This document shows positions 35,334 through 44,052 of a stretch of DNA of 64,000 nt, one piece after another. The notes beneath the pieces were generated by a model. It did not search any database, was not told where the DNA came from, and saw only the letters and a list, made by a program, of their open reading frames with translations. A program made the position numbers and the translations under genes. Location of the stretch: the NCBI GenBank assembly GCA_021739635.1, contig JAIPBH010000008.1, forward strand, positions 124,001 through 188,000, written 5' to 3'. Position 1 is the stretch's first letter. Every line of letters starts with the position of its first letter. The DNA comes from Flavobacteriaceae bacterium. GTDB taxonomy: Bacteria > Bacteroidota > Bacteroidia > Flavobacteriales > Flavobacteriaceae.

Positions 35334-37067
35334 TTAACTTAAACGTATATCTGAAACAGATGCTCCAGAAGGAATCATTGGGAATACATTGTCTTCTTTT
35401 TCAACACAAACTTCCAAGAAATAAGCTTCTTTAGAAGCAATCATTTCTTTTACAGCATCAGCCAATTCTTCTCTAGTTTTAACGCGTTTAGAATTAATAT
35501 AATAGCCTTTTGCAATGGTAACAAAATCTGGATTTGTCATTTCTGTTGAAGCATAACGCTTATCAAAAAATAATTGTTGCCATTGGCGTACCATTCCTAA
35601 AAATTCGTTATTCAACACCACAATTTTTAAAGCCAGTTTTTGTTGCAAAACAGTTCCTAACTCTTGTATTGTCATTTGAAAACCTCCATCACCAATTATT
35701 GCAACAACTTCACGTTCTGGTGCTGCCATTTTAGCTCCAATAGCAGCTGGAAGCGCAAATCCCATAGTTCCCAAACCGCCAGAGGTTATATTGCTTTTTG
35801 TGATGTTAAAATCGGCATACCTACAAGCAATCATTTGGTGTTGACCAACATCAGATACAATAGCAGCATTTCCTTTGGATTGAATATTAATTTCATTTAA
35901 TACTTCACCCATAGTTAGTCCTTCTTTTGTAGGATGCAAATCATTTTTTATGACTTTTTCAAATTCTATATTATATAAATCTTTAAATTCTTGAAGCCAT
36001 TCTGGATAAGAATTTTTATTTAATAAAGGTAAAATAGTTGCTAAACTAGCTTTTGAATCGCCTAAAACTGCAATGTCGGTTTTTACATTTTTATCAACTT
36101 CAGCTGGGTCAATTTCAAAATGAATAATTTTAGCTTGTTTAGCGTAAGTATTTAAATTACCTGTAACGCGGTCATCAAATCGCATGCCGATAGCAATCAA
36201 AACATCACATTCATTAGTTAATCTATTAGGCGCATAATTACCATGCATACCAACCATACCTATGTTAAGTGGATGCGAAGTTGGTAATGCCGAAGCTCCA
36301 AGAATAGTCCATGCTGCAGGAATACCAGCTTTTTCAATGACCGCTTTTAATTCGGTTTCTGCTTTTCCTAAAATGACACCTTGTCCCCAAATAATCATTG
36401 GTTTTTTTGCCTGATTTATTAATGCAGCTGCAGATTTAATAGCATCTATATTTATTTTTGGCACTGGATTATAACTTCTAATTCCTGTGCATTTTTTATA
36501 AGAAAAATCAAATTCTTCAAATTGAGCATCCTTTGTGATGTCAATTAATACGGGTCCAGGTCTTCCGCTTTTAGCAATATAAAATGCTTTAGCAATAACT
36601 TCGGGAATTTCAGAAGCTTTAGTAACTTGATGATTCCATTTAGTTACTGGTGTTGAAATACCAACAATGTCCGTTTCTTGAAACGCATCGCTTCCTAATA
36701 AGTGAGATGCAACTTGCCCAGTAATACATACAATGGGCGTTGAATCTATTTGAGCATCTGCAATACCAGTAATTAAATTAGTTGCTCCTGGACCTGATGT
36801 TGCCATAGCAACACCAACTCTGCCAGAAATACGAGCATATCCTTGTGCAGCGTGTGTTGCTCCTTGCTCATGGCGTGTTAATACATGATGTATTTTATCT
36901 CTAAATTTGTATAACTCATCATACACTGGCATAATAGCGCCTCCTGGATATCCATAAAGAATCTCAACTCCTTCTTCTAATAAGCATCTTATAATGGCTT
37001 CGCTACCTGTAATACGTTCTGTTTTTTGAGCCATTTCCTTTGTTTTATTTTCTGTTTCTGTATTCAT
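35334..37067 (-). CDS. ilvB: Acetolactate synthase large (catalytic) subunit
   Basis: ThDP-dependent condensation of pyruvate with pyruvate or 2-oxobutyrate. Catalytic Glu in RHEQGATHAAQGYAR, FAD-region and central domain, and the ThDP/Mg motif IIGDGGFQMTIQELGT... with NNEFLGMVRQWQ. 577 residues, normal. Follows ilvD by 9 bp. Confidence 0.95.
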   Translation of the reverse strand: MNTETENKTKEMAQKTERITGSEAIIRCLLEEGVEILYGYPGGAIMPVYDELYKFRDKIHHVLTRHEQGATHAAQGYARISGRVGVAMATSGPGATNLITGIADAQIDSTPIVCITGQVASHLLGSDAFQETDIVGISTPVTKWNHQVTKASEIPEVIAKAFYIAKSGRPGPVLIDITKDAQFEEFDFSYKKCTGIRSYNPVPKINIDAIKSAAALINQAKKPMIIWGQGVILGKAETELKAVIEKAGIPAAWTILGASALPTSHPLNIGMVGMHGNYAPNRLTNECDVLIAIGMRFDDRVTGNLNTYAKQAKIIHFEIDPAEVDKNVKTDIAVLGDSKASLATILPLLNKNSYPEWLQEFKDLYNIEFEKVIKNDLHPTKEGLTMGEVLNEINIQSKGNAAIVSDVGQHQMIACRYADFNITKSNITSGGLGTMGFALPAAIGAKMAAPEREVVAIIGDGGFQMTIQELGTVLQQKLALKIVVLNNEFLGMVRQWQQLFFDKRYASTEMTNPDFVTIAKGYYINSKRVKTREELADAVKEMIASKEAYFLEVCVEKEDNVFPMIPSGASVSDIRLS

Positions 37068-37076
37068 ACGATTAAC

Positions 37077-38762
37077 TTAAATTCCATCTGTAACGCATCC
37101 TTTTGATGCTGATGAAACGGTTCTTGCATATTTAAATAATATTCCTTTATTATGTTTTAAGGCTGGGGCAACCCATTGTGCTTTTCTTTTAGCTAATTCT
37201 TCATCTGAAAGTAATACGTTTATAGAATTATCTTCGGCACTGATTTTAATCTTATCACCTGTTTTTAAAAATCCTATGGCACCTCCATTTTGTGCTTCAG
37301 GCGTAATATGACCTACCACAAAGCCGTGCGTTCCTCCAGAAAAACGTCCATCAGTTATTAATGCAACCGACTTTCCTAAACCTGCACCCATAATAAGCGA
37401 GGTTGGTTTTAACATTTCTGGCATGCCTGGACCTCCTTTTGGGCCAACATAACGAATGACGACAACATCTCCTTTTTCTACTTCACCATTTGAAATACCT
37501 GTGTTTGCTGCTTGTTCTCCATCGTAAACTACTGCTTTTCCTTCAAACAAGAGCCCTTCGTTTCCTGATATTTTTGCAACAGCACCTTCAGTTGCTAAGT
37601 TTCCATAGAGAATTTGTAAGTTTCCAGAAGATTTTAAAGGGTTTTCTTTTGGATAAATAACATCTTGGTCATTTTCAAAAACAAGTGGTTTTACATCGGC
37701 TAAATTTTCTGCTAAGGTTTTTCCAGTAACAGTCATACAATCGCCATGCAAGTAGCCATTATCTAATAAGTATTTCATCACAGCAGGAGTTCCACCAATA
37801 CCGTGAACATCTTCCATTAGGTATTTTCCGCTAGGTTTTAAATCGGCTATTAAAGGTGTTCTATCACTAACCCGTTGAAAATCTTCTAAAGTAAACTCAA
37901 TATCTGCCGCATGTGCAATAGCTAAAAAGTGTAACACAGCATTTGTTGAACCACCAAGAGCATTTACCAATGCAATGGCGTTTTCAATAGATTTTTTAGA
38001 AATAATATCTAATGGTTTTAAATCTAACTCCAAAAGATTTTTGATGGCGATGGCAGTGCGTTCACTTTCTGATAATTTATTAGGATTTTCAGCAGGAATA
38101 GACGAATTATAAGGCAATGCAAACCCCATACATTCGATGGCCGAAGCCATAGTATTGGCAGTGTACATACCACCACAAGCACCTGCGCCTGGAATGGCAC
38201 TTTTTATAATTTCTTTATATTCTTCTTCATCAATCTCACCAGCAACTTTTTGTCCTAAAGCTTCAAAAGCCGAAACAATATTTAATTTTCTTCCTTTATA
38301 TTTCCCTGAAGCTATCGTTCCACCATACATCATTATAGACGGGCGATTTAAACGCAACATAGCTATTACGGCGCCTGGCATATTTTTATCACATCCAACT
38401 ATAGAAATAAGAGCATCATAACTTTGAGCATTTACAACCGTTTCAATAGAATCTGCAATAATATCTCTTGATACTAATGAATAATTCATCCCCGAAGTTC
38501 CCATAGAAATACCATCTGAAACTCCAATGGTATTAAATCCTAAACCAACTAAACCTGCAATATTACACTCAATTTTCACTTGATCTTTTAAGCCATTTAA
38601 ATGCATGTTACAAGGATTTCCATCATATCCTGTGCTAACTATTCCTACTTGCGCTTTTTTCATATCTGCATCTGTCAACCCTATGGCATATAACATGGCT
38701 TGAGATGCTGGCTGAGATTCATCTTGTGTTAATCTTTTACTGTGTTTATTAAGTTCTTTCAT
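37077..38762 (-). CDS. ilvD: Dihydroxy-acid dehydratase
   Basis: Iron-sulfur dehydratase making the 2-oxo acids for valine and isoleucine. Cluster-binding cysteines in GCDKNMPG and [15 protein letters not shown], and the C-terminal [21 protein letters not shown] motif. 561 residues. First gene of ilvDBNC; a 490-bp gap upstream separates it from divergent metK. Confidence 0.95.
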   Translation of the reverse strand: MKELNKHSKRLTQDESQPASQAMLYAIGLTDADMKKAQVGIVSTGYDGNPCNMHLNGLKDQVKIECNIAGLVGLGFNTIGVSDGISMGTSGMNYSLVSRDIIADSIETVVNAQSYDALISIVGCDKNMPGAVIAMLRLNRPSIMMYGGTIASGKYKGRKLNIVSAFEALGQKVAGEIDEEEYKEIIKSAIPGAGACGGMYTANTMASAIECMGFALPYNSSIPAENPNKLSESERTAIAIKNLLELDLKPLDIISKKSIENAIALVNALGGSTNAVLHFLAIAHAADIEFTLEDFQRVSDRTPLIADLKPSGKYLMEDVHGIGGTPAVMKYLLDNGYLHGDCMTVTGKTLAENLADVKPLVFENDQDVIYPKENPLKSSGNLQILYGNLATEGAVAKISGNEGLLFEGKAVVYDGEQAANTGISNGEVEKGDVVVIRYVGPKGGPGMPEMLKPTSLIMGAGLGKSVALITDGRFSGGTHGFVVGHITPEAQNGGAIGFLKTGDKIKISAEDNSINVLLSDEELAKRKAQWVAPALKHNKGILFKYARTVSSASKGCVTDGI

Positions 38763-39107
38763 TTAATTTTTTACTCGAATGTTTAGTTTATTCTGCAGTT
38801 TAAAAACAATGTGTTTTTAAAATTTTGCTCGAAATTAAATCTTTACACATTTAATAAATTAATTCTTTAGATTTTAAGTTTAAATTCAGCACACTTTAAA
38901 TTGACTTATTTTACTGATTTTCATGTATTTAATTTGCATTTTTTATGATGTTCAATGTTAAAAAAAATGAATAAAAAACTCTTCTAATTTGGTAACTATT
39001 TTAAATTTTAATAAATCATTTTATGACCTTGTGAAATAATCACAACACAAAAAATAGAAATGCTATTTAAAAAAAGTTAAAAATATTCGTCATTCCTTTT
39101 ATTTTAT
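38763..39107. other. Upstream region of ilvD, AT-rich, no gene
   Basis: Very AT-rich. It holds a 9-bp hairpin TTTAAAAAC...GTTTTTAAA (38799-38821) in the ilvD 5' region, an interrupted palindrome TTGTGA-N5-TCACAA at 39029-39045, and no convincing TAnnTTTG box for ilvD on the minus strand. No protein or tRNA gene is supported. Confidence 0.6.
39029..39045. promoter_or_regulatory. CRP/FNR-like inverted repeat between ilvD and metK
   Basis: TTGTGA and TCACAA arms separated by AATAA. The arms match the CRP-family half site, but the spacing is one base shorter than the classical 6-bp spacer. It lies upstream of both genes. Confidence 0.35.
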
Positions 39108-39115
39108 TAATTTTG
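39108..39115 (+). promoter_or_regulatory. Promoter -7 box of metK
   Basis: TAATTTTG is a perfect match to the Bacteroidota -7 consensus TAnnTTTG. Transcription would begin near 39121, about ten bases before the riboswitch, as expected. The -33 element is poor (TTC at 39086-39088, 19 bp spacer). Confidence 0.6.
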
Positions 39116-39130
39116 CCATCAACAAATAAT

Positions 39131-39202
39131 AGAGGAAAGATTTGACTGATTGCAACCTCTTATACTAAATAAACTTAGTATAATAAAAATGCTAAAGGCA
39201 GT
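39131..39202 (+). promoter_or_regulatory. SAM-II riboswitch (long-loop variant)
   Basis: Stem P1 is AGAGG (39131-39135) with CCTCT (39156-39160). Its loop contains GATTTGACTGATTGCA, nearly the loop of the well-known SAM-II metX RNA. An extra 8-bp hairpin (TATACTAA/TTAGTATA, 39161-39182) follows, then AAAATGCTAAAGGCAGT with the conserved GCTAAA. Pseudoknot pairs fit the SAM-II fold: GCA 39152-39154 with TGC 39190-39192, and ACTG 39145-39148 with CAGT 39199-39202. It stands 50 nt before metK, which makes SAM, so feedback repression is expected. Confidence 0.88.
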
Positions 39203-39252
39203 GTAAACTTCCTTCGACGTACTCGTCAAATCTTCTGTGTAAAATTAAAATA

Positions 39253-40506
39253 ATGGCATATTTATTTACTTCAGAAAGTGTTTCTGAAGGACATCCGGAT
39301 AAGGTAGCTGATCAAATTAGTGATGCTTTAATTGATAATTTTTTAGCTTTTGATGTTAATTCAAAAGTGGCTTGTGAAACTTTAGTTACTACTGGCCAGG
39401 TGGTTCTTGCTGGTGAAGTGAAATCTAAAACCTATTTAGATGTTCAAAAAATAGCAAGAGATACTATTAACAAAATTGGCTACACCAAAAGTGAATACAT
39501 GTTTGATGGTAATTCTTGTGGTATCTTTTCTGCTATTCATGAACAGTCTGAGGATATAAATCGTGGCGTTGACAGAGCAAATAAAGAAGAACAAGGTGCT
39601 GGAGACCAAGGGATGATGTTTGGCTATGCAACCAATGAAACAGAAAATTTTATGCCTTTAGCGTTAGATTTATCTCACCGCATTTTAATTGAGTTAGCTG
39701 AATTACGGAGAGAGAATAAAGACATTACTTATTTAAGACCAGATTCTAAAAGTCAGGTTACTATTGAATATAGTGATGATAACATACCTCAACGCATTGA
39801 TGCTATTGTAATTTCAACACAACATGATGATTTTGATGAAGATGAAACCATGTTAGCCAACATAAGAAAAGATATTATAAATATTCTTATTCCACGCGTT
39901 AAATCAAAATTACCTGAACATATTCAAGCTTTGTTTAATGATGATATCACTTATCATATTAACCCAACAGGAAAATTTGTAATTGGTGGACCGCATGGCG
40001 ATACTGGTTTAACCGGACGAAAAATTATTGTAGACACCTACGGAGGAAAAGGTGCTCATGGCGGTGGAGCTTTTTCAGGAAAAGACCCAAGTAAAGTTGA
40101 CAGAAGTGCTGCGTATGCTGCACGACATATTGCTAAAAACTTAGTAGCTGCTGGTGTAGCCGATGAAATTTTAGTACAAGTATCCTATGCTATTGGTGTG
40201 GTTAAGCCAACATCTATTTTTGTGGACACTTATGGAACCTGCCCATTTAATATGACTGACGGAGAAATTGCTCAAGAAGTTGCCAAATTATTTGATATGC
40301 GCCCAGCGGCTATTGAAGAGCGTTTAAAATTACGTTCACCAATATATAGTGAAACTGCTGCTTACGGCCATATGGGAAGAAAAAACGAAATAGTTTCAAA
40401 AACATTTTCTCAACCTAATGGCGAAACCATAACACTTGATGTTGAGTTATTTACTTGGGAAAAATTAGATTATGTTGATAAGGTAAAAGAAGTTTTTGGC
40501 TTATAA
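39253..40506 (+). CDS. metK: S-adenosylmethionine synthetase
   Basis: Makes SAM from methionine and ATP. Signature segments: [15 protein letters not shown] at the N-terminus, [33 protein letters not shown] and [16 protein letters not shown]. 417 residues, normal. A SAM-II riboswitch lies directly upstream. Stop codons of metK and the convergent glycosyltransferase gene touch with no gap. Confidence 0.97.
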   Translation: MAYLFTSESVSEGHPDKVADQISDALIDNFLAFDVNSKVACETLVTTGQVVLAGEVKSKTYLDVQKIARDTINKIGYTKSEYMFDGNSCGIFSAIHEQSEDINRGVDRANKEEQGAGDQGMMFGYATNETENFMPLALDLSHRILIELAELRRENKDITYLRPDSKSQVTIEYSDDNIPQRIDAIVISTQHDDFDEDETMLANIRKDIINILIPRVKSKLPEHIQALFNDDITYHINPTGKFVIGGPHGDTGLTGRKIIVDTYGGKGAHGGGAFSGKDPSKVDRSAAYAARHIAKNLVAAGVADEILVQVSYAIGVVKPTSIFVDTYGTCPFNMTDGEIAQEVAKLFDMRPAAIEERLKLRSPIYSETAAYGHMGRKNEIVSKTFSQPNGETITLDVELFTWEKLDYVDKVKEVFGL

Positions 40507-41535
40507 TTAAATATTTTGCAATAACCTTTCTGATAGCTCTGTTGCTACAATGTGATTTGTAATAATCTCATCAACAATATACTGAGCTCTATCAGGAAAA
40601 TCAATATCAATAATTGTTGAGCTTTCAATCCATTCTAAAAGGATTGGAAGCTTTTTTTTATTGAAAGATGACAAAACTAATACACCTAATTCCTTTAAAC
40701 TTTCTGCATTACAAGCTTGTTCATACTGTCCTTTCATTGGCACAACCAATAATTTCTTTTTTAAATACATAGCTTCAGCTGGTGTCTCAAAACCAGCACC
40801 ACAAATAACACCGCTACTCCATGCCATTTGTCGTTCAAAATTACTGTTTGAGATAGGTTTCACTTTTATATTTTTAAAGCTATAAGCTTCTTTTGAGTGT
40901 TTAGAAAACACCTTCCATTTTACTTCTTTAATTTTTGAAAGTACTTTTATAATTTTTTCATCACTATAAAAGGGCAAATACACTACATAATAGTTTTTTT
41001 CTTTGATGCTTTGTCGTCTAATATCATTCCTGATAATTGGAGTGAACATATTTTTATCATAACTTTTAAAATGAAAACTATAATTTGTTGCTGATGGTGC
41101 AAAATATTTTAAAACCAATTTTCCTATAACACTTTGTCGTTTTGGCCTAGGAACTTTACTTGATAAAAATGCGCCTTGATGACTTAATGAAATACAGTTT
41201 AAATCGCCTCTAAAATAACTGGTCCACGCAGTTATTGGTTCAAAATCATTAATAATTAAATCGTAATCTTTTAAATCACAATTTCTTATTTCTTTAAAAA
41301 TTTTAAACGGATTATTCGATTTTAAAGTTTTGAAATAATCTATTCCACCATTTTTACCAAACGCAAAAACAATGCCTTTTAGTTGATATTTTACTGGAAA
41401 AGGGCAGTCAATTTCAAACTGATTTCCACTTACAAGCACATCAACCTCAACTCGATTGTTTAAAACCGAATAAATTTCTTTTGCCCTACTTAAATGGCCA
41501 TTTCCAGTACCTTGAACAGCATATAAAATTTTCAT
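40507..41535 (-). CDS. Glycosyltransferase, GT28/UGT-like (GT-B fold)
   Basis: N-terminus MKILYAVQGTGNGHLSRAKEI is typical of MurG/UGT-like GT-B enzymes (PF13528 type); the donor-site region GVICGAGFETPAEAMYLKKKLLVVPMKGQYEQ holds the nucleotide-sugar binding motif. 342 residues, cytoplasmic or peripheral. Acceptor unknown; likely a lipid or envelope precursor. Its start overlaps the stop of the phosphoesterase gene, so the two are coupled. Confidence 0.78.
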   Translation of the reverse strand: MKILYAVQGTGNGHLSRAKEIYSVLNNRVEVDVLVSGNQFEIDCPFPVKYQLKGIVFAFGKNGGIDYFKTLKSNNPFKIFKEIRNCDLKDYDLIINDFEPITAWTSYFRGDLNCISLSHQGAFLSSKVPRPKRQSVIGKLVLKYFAPSATNYSFHFKSYDKNMFTPIIRNDIRRQSIKEKNYYVVYLPFYSDEKIIKVLSKIKEVKWKVFSKHSKEAYSFKNIKVKPISNSNFERQMAWSSGVICGAGFETPAEAMYLKKKLLVVPMKGQYEQACNAESLKELGVLVLSSFNKKKLPILLEWIESSTIIDIDFPDRAQYIVDEIITNHIVATELSERLLQNI

Positions 41536-42401
41536 TATGGTTTTATTAAATTAAAATCCATCAATAGTTCGTTGAAAATTTCTTTATTAGATTTTTCAAG
41601 GATACCTTCATTATCGTCATTTTCTTTTTGTAATGACTTAAAAGAATCTTCATCATACTTGTAAATAGTCCATGTAGATTTATGATATTCAAGAGCTGTT
41701 AAATTTTCAACCCAATCACCAGAATTTAAATAGGTTACTTCTTTATCTAATGATTGAAAGGTTTCCATTTTAGGATGATGAATATGACCGCAAACCACAT
41801 AGTCAAAATTGTTTTCTACCGCAATATCAACAGCTGTTTTTTCAAAATTATTGATATGCTTAACCGCACTTTTTACACTATTTTTTATTTTTTTTGATAA
41901 TGATATTTTTCCTTTGCCAAAAAAACCACTTATTTTATTTACCAAGCTATTTATTAAAATAAGCAAGTCATACCCGTTAGAACCTAATTTAGCTAACCAT
42001 TTTGAGTGTTGCATGGTTACATCAAACACATCGCCATGAAAAAACCAAGCTGTTTTATCATCTAGTTTAAGAACTACTTTATTAACTATTTTAAAAGAGT
42101 TTATTTTAAAATCTACAAACTTACGCAGCATTTCATCATGATTTCCTGTAATGTAATACACCTCAACACCATCAGTAATCCATTTAATAATATGCCTAAT
42201 AACCTGCATATGCTCTTTAGGCCAATAGCTTTTTTTAAATTGCCATATGTCAATAATATCACCATTAAGAATTACTTTTTTGGGTTTGATACTTCGCAAA
42301 TAATTTAAAAGTTCAGCAGCTTGACATCCATAGGTTCCCAAATGAACATCAGAAATTACAACAAGATCTATTTTTCTTTTTTTCGAACCATTTTTGCTCA
42401 T
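41535..42401 (-). CDS. LpxH-like metallophosphoesterase
   Basis: Calcineurin-type phosphoesterase with the full motif set: SDVHLG (residues 17-22), NGDIID, GNHDEM, FHGDVFD and GHIHHP. It resembles UDP-2,3-diacylglucosamine diphosphatase of lipid A synthesis but is longer (288), with an extra lysine-rich segment around 155-175, so it may be a paralogue acting on another lipid-linked nucleotide. Coupled to the glycosyltransferase gene. Confidence 0.78.
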   Translation of the reverse strand: MSKNGSKKRKIDLVVISDVHLGTYGCQAAELLNYLRSIKPKKVILNGDIIDIWQFKKSYWPKEHMQVIRHIIKWITDGVEVYYITGNHDEMLRKFVDFKINSFKIVNKVVLKLDDKTAWFFHGDVFDVTMQHSKWLAKLGSNGYDLLILINSLVNKISGFFGKGKISLSKKIKNSVKSAVKHINNFEKTAVDIAVENNFDYVVCGHIHHPKMETFQSLDKEVTYLNSGDWVENLTALEYHKSTWTIYKYDEDSFKSLQKENDDNEGILEKSNKEIFNELLMDFNLIKP

Positions 42402-42762
42402 AATAGTAGCTAAAAATTACATGTACATTTGGTATCTAAAAATAGTCTAAGTGTTTAAAGATTACTTGCTTTAATAATTAAGAATAGGTTAAATAATGTT
42501 GTATAATTAACATTTAAAATTATGATAATGTGTTTTTAATGTAAATGAAATATTATGCAGTTGATTTTTTATAGTTTCCCTCAATTTTGATATGATTTAA
42601 TACTGGAAATAGATAAATAAATATGTTTATATTATGATTGAAGAAATAGATAAAATTACGTTTGTAGTATATATATGATATTACATCGAAAAAAATATTG
42701 GCTAATTACAATTACCATTACATTTACAAAGCTATTAGTCAATAACTTTAAATTGTAAATTA
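42402..42762. other. Intergenic region before the XrtF unit
   Basis: 361 bp of AT-rich DNA between divergent genes. Apart from the promoter candidate at 42638-42664 I see no ORF, tRNA or strong hairpin. Confidence 0.6.
42638..42664 (+). promoter_or_regulatory. Promoter of the exosortase F unit
   Basis: TTG at 42638-42640 and a perfect TAnnTTTG box (TACGTTTG, 42657-42664) with 16 bp between. This is one base shorter than the usual spacing. Transcription would start near 42671, giving a leader of about 90 nt. Confidence 0.5.
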
Positions 42763-43020
42763 ATGAAAAACCAAATTAAAACTATTATCATTGTTTTAGC
42801 CTTGATAATATCTTCTAGTGCTTTTGCTGGAAGGAATAGTGACAACAGACGTAGTGACGACAGACGTAGTGACGACAGACGTAGTGACGACAACAGTGAC
42901 GACAACAGTGAAGGTAACAATGACTCAGTTCCATTAGATGGAGGTCTAAGTATTTTGTTATTAGGTGCTGCTGCTTTTGGAGTTAAAAAACTGCGTGACA
43001 ACAAAAATGGGACTATTTAG
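42763..43020 (+). CDS. Small PID-CTERM-like exosortase substrate with RRSDD repeats
   Basis: 85 residues in sorting-substrate layout: Sec signal peptide ending SSAFA near residue 22, a charged repeat region (RRSDD three times, then NSDD/NSEG), and a C-terminal sorting tail of VPLDGG, hydrophobic SILLLGAAAFGV and basic KKLR. The PLDGG motif is close to the PIDGG of flavobacterial PID-CTERM proteins. It is directly upstream of, and overlaps by 14 bp, the exosortase gene, so it is most likely the enzyme's dedicated substrate. Function of the mature, very acidic/basic peptide is unknown. Confidence 0.85.
   Translation: MKNQIKTIIIVLALIISSSAFAGRNSDNRRSDDRRSDDRRSDDNSDDNSEGNNDSVPLDGGLSILLLGAAAFGVKKLRDNKNGTI
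42847..42891 (+). repeat. Three perfect 15-bp tandem repeats in the substrate gene
   Basis: AGACGTAGTGACGAC occurs three times in a row, coding RRSDD each time, and is followed by a 12-bp degenerate unit (AACAGTGACGAC) and part of another. Confidence 0.95.
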
Positions 43021-43603
43021 TTCATTAAAAAATGACATTCCATTACCAATAAGGCTTTTTTTAGGAAAAGCCTTATTGTTTTTTATTGTTTGGAAACTTA
43101 TTTACAGTTTTTTCTTAGTAGATTCAGGTTACATAGACAATATATTAACCAATCATGTTGGTAATTCATCTGTTTATGTTTTAAATAATTTTACTTCTAT
43201 GTCTGGCTTTACTGCTAAAGAAGCCATTTATTCTGAAGTTCTTGCGGGAGAAACTGTAGAACATTTAAGTTCAGCTATTTATCATAATGATTATAAAGTT
43301 CTTAACATTGCTCATGCTTGTAATGGCTTAGAATTAATCGTACTATATATTGGCTTTATTGTTTGCATGCCTTCAAAAATAAAGCGTAAATTACTTTATA
43401 TTTTAATTGGAGTGATTCTTTTGGATAGTGTTAATATTTTAAGATGTGTTGGGTTAATTTATTTACGAGAATATTTACACGCCTATTTTGATTTTGCACA
43501 TCATTATGTATTTAAAATTATGATTTACACTGCAACCTTTCTAATTTGGGTGCGGTTTAGTCGAAAAATTCAGTTAAAAAATGAATCTTTACAAATCGGA
43601 TAG
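43007..43603 (+). CDS. xrtF: Exosortase family protein XrtF
   Basis: Membrane transpeptidase-like protease that processes proteins with CTERM tails. Numbered from the ATG at 43007 (198 residues): catalytic Cys105 in AHACNGLEL, Arg146 in NILRC and His165/166 in FAHHYVF, with about five membrane segments. I prefer 43007 (MGLFSSLKNDIPLP) over the in-frame ATG at 42965, because the latter lies well inside the substrate gene and adds an unrelated N-terminus. The next gene overlaps by 23 bp. Confidence 0.9.
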   Translation: MGLFSSLKNDIPLPIRLFLGKALLFFIVWKLIYSFFLVDSGYIDNILTNHVGNSSVYVLNNFTSMSGFTAKEAIYSEVLAGETVEHLSSAIYHNDYKVLNIAHACNGLELIVLYIGFIVCMPSKIKRKLLYILIGVILLDSVNILRCVGLIYLREYLHAYFDFAHHYVFKIMIYTATFLIWVRFSRKIQLKNESLQIG

Positions 43604-43976
43604 GGTTCGTTTTATATCTGGCCTTATTTTTATTCTTATTATTTACACAACCTATTATGTGTTTTTTTTGGAAAACAGTAATCTAGTTATTCCAAGTAAA
43701 ATAAGACATATTATTAAATTCATAGCCACCATTGCTGTTTATTTGGTTGGCACATTTCATTTAGGTCAATTAAAAGACAAATGGATGTCGTTGATTTGGC
43801 ATCTTGTGCATGTTTCTGGATTAGTTATTATTACTTTCTTGGGCCTTTTTGATTGGTTTATTACTGAAATTAGTTTAAATTTAAGATTATTTGCAAATTC
43901 TATTCAAGAAATTTTAATCTCCCCACTTTTATACTTAGCTATGGGTTTGATTAATACAACTTTAAAAAAACCTTAG
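43581..43976 (+). CDS. Exosortase F system-associated membrane protein
   Basis: 131-residue membrane protein with about four hydrophobic segments, starting MNLYKSDRVRFISGL. A small membrane protein of this kind regularly accompanies XrtF in flavobacteria; the strict overlap with xrtF and FLGLFDWFITE segment fit that family. Biochemical role not known. Confidence 0.85.
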   Translation: MNLYKSDRVRFISGLIFILIIYTTYYVFFLENSNLVIPSKIRHIIKFIATIAVYLVGTFHLGQLKDKWMSLIWHLVHVSGLVIITFLGLFDWFITEISLNLRLFANSIQEILISPLLYLAMGLINTTLKKP

Positions 43977-44052
43977 ACTTTATAATTTTACCAACTAATT
44001 TGACTGATTTAATTATTACATGTTTTTTAATATGAAAAGTTAAATTGTCAAA

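Noticed and set aside
38886-38939. Short ORF upstream of ilvD on the minus strand (17 codons, MQIKYMKISKISQFKVC) as an isoleucine leader peptide.
   Set aside because: Only three Ile and one Val in 17 codons, which is close to background in AT-rich DNA, no run of regulatory codons and no clear promoter or terminator pair.
41535-42401. Phosphoesterase as the housekeeping lpxH.
   Set aside because: It is longer than typical LpxH and paired with a GT-B glycosyltransferase; I keep it as LpxH-like only.
42735-43004. Antisense ORF across the exosortase substrate gene.
   Set aside because: Its repetitive Leu/Ser-rich translation is the reverse complement of the RRSDD repeats; the plus-strand protein has signal peptide and sorting tail.
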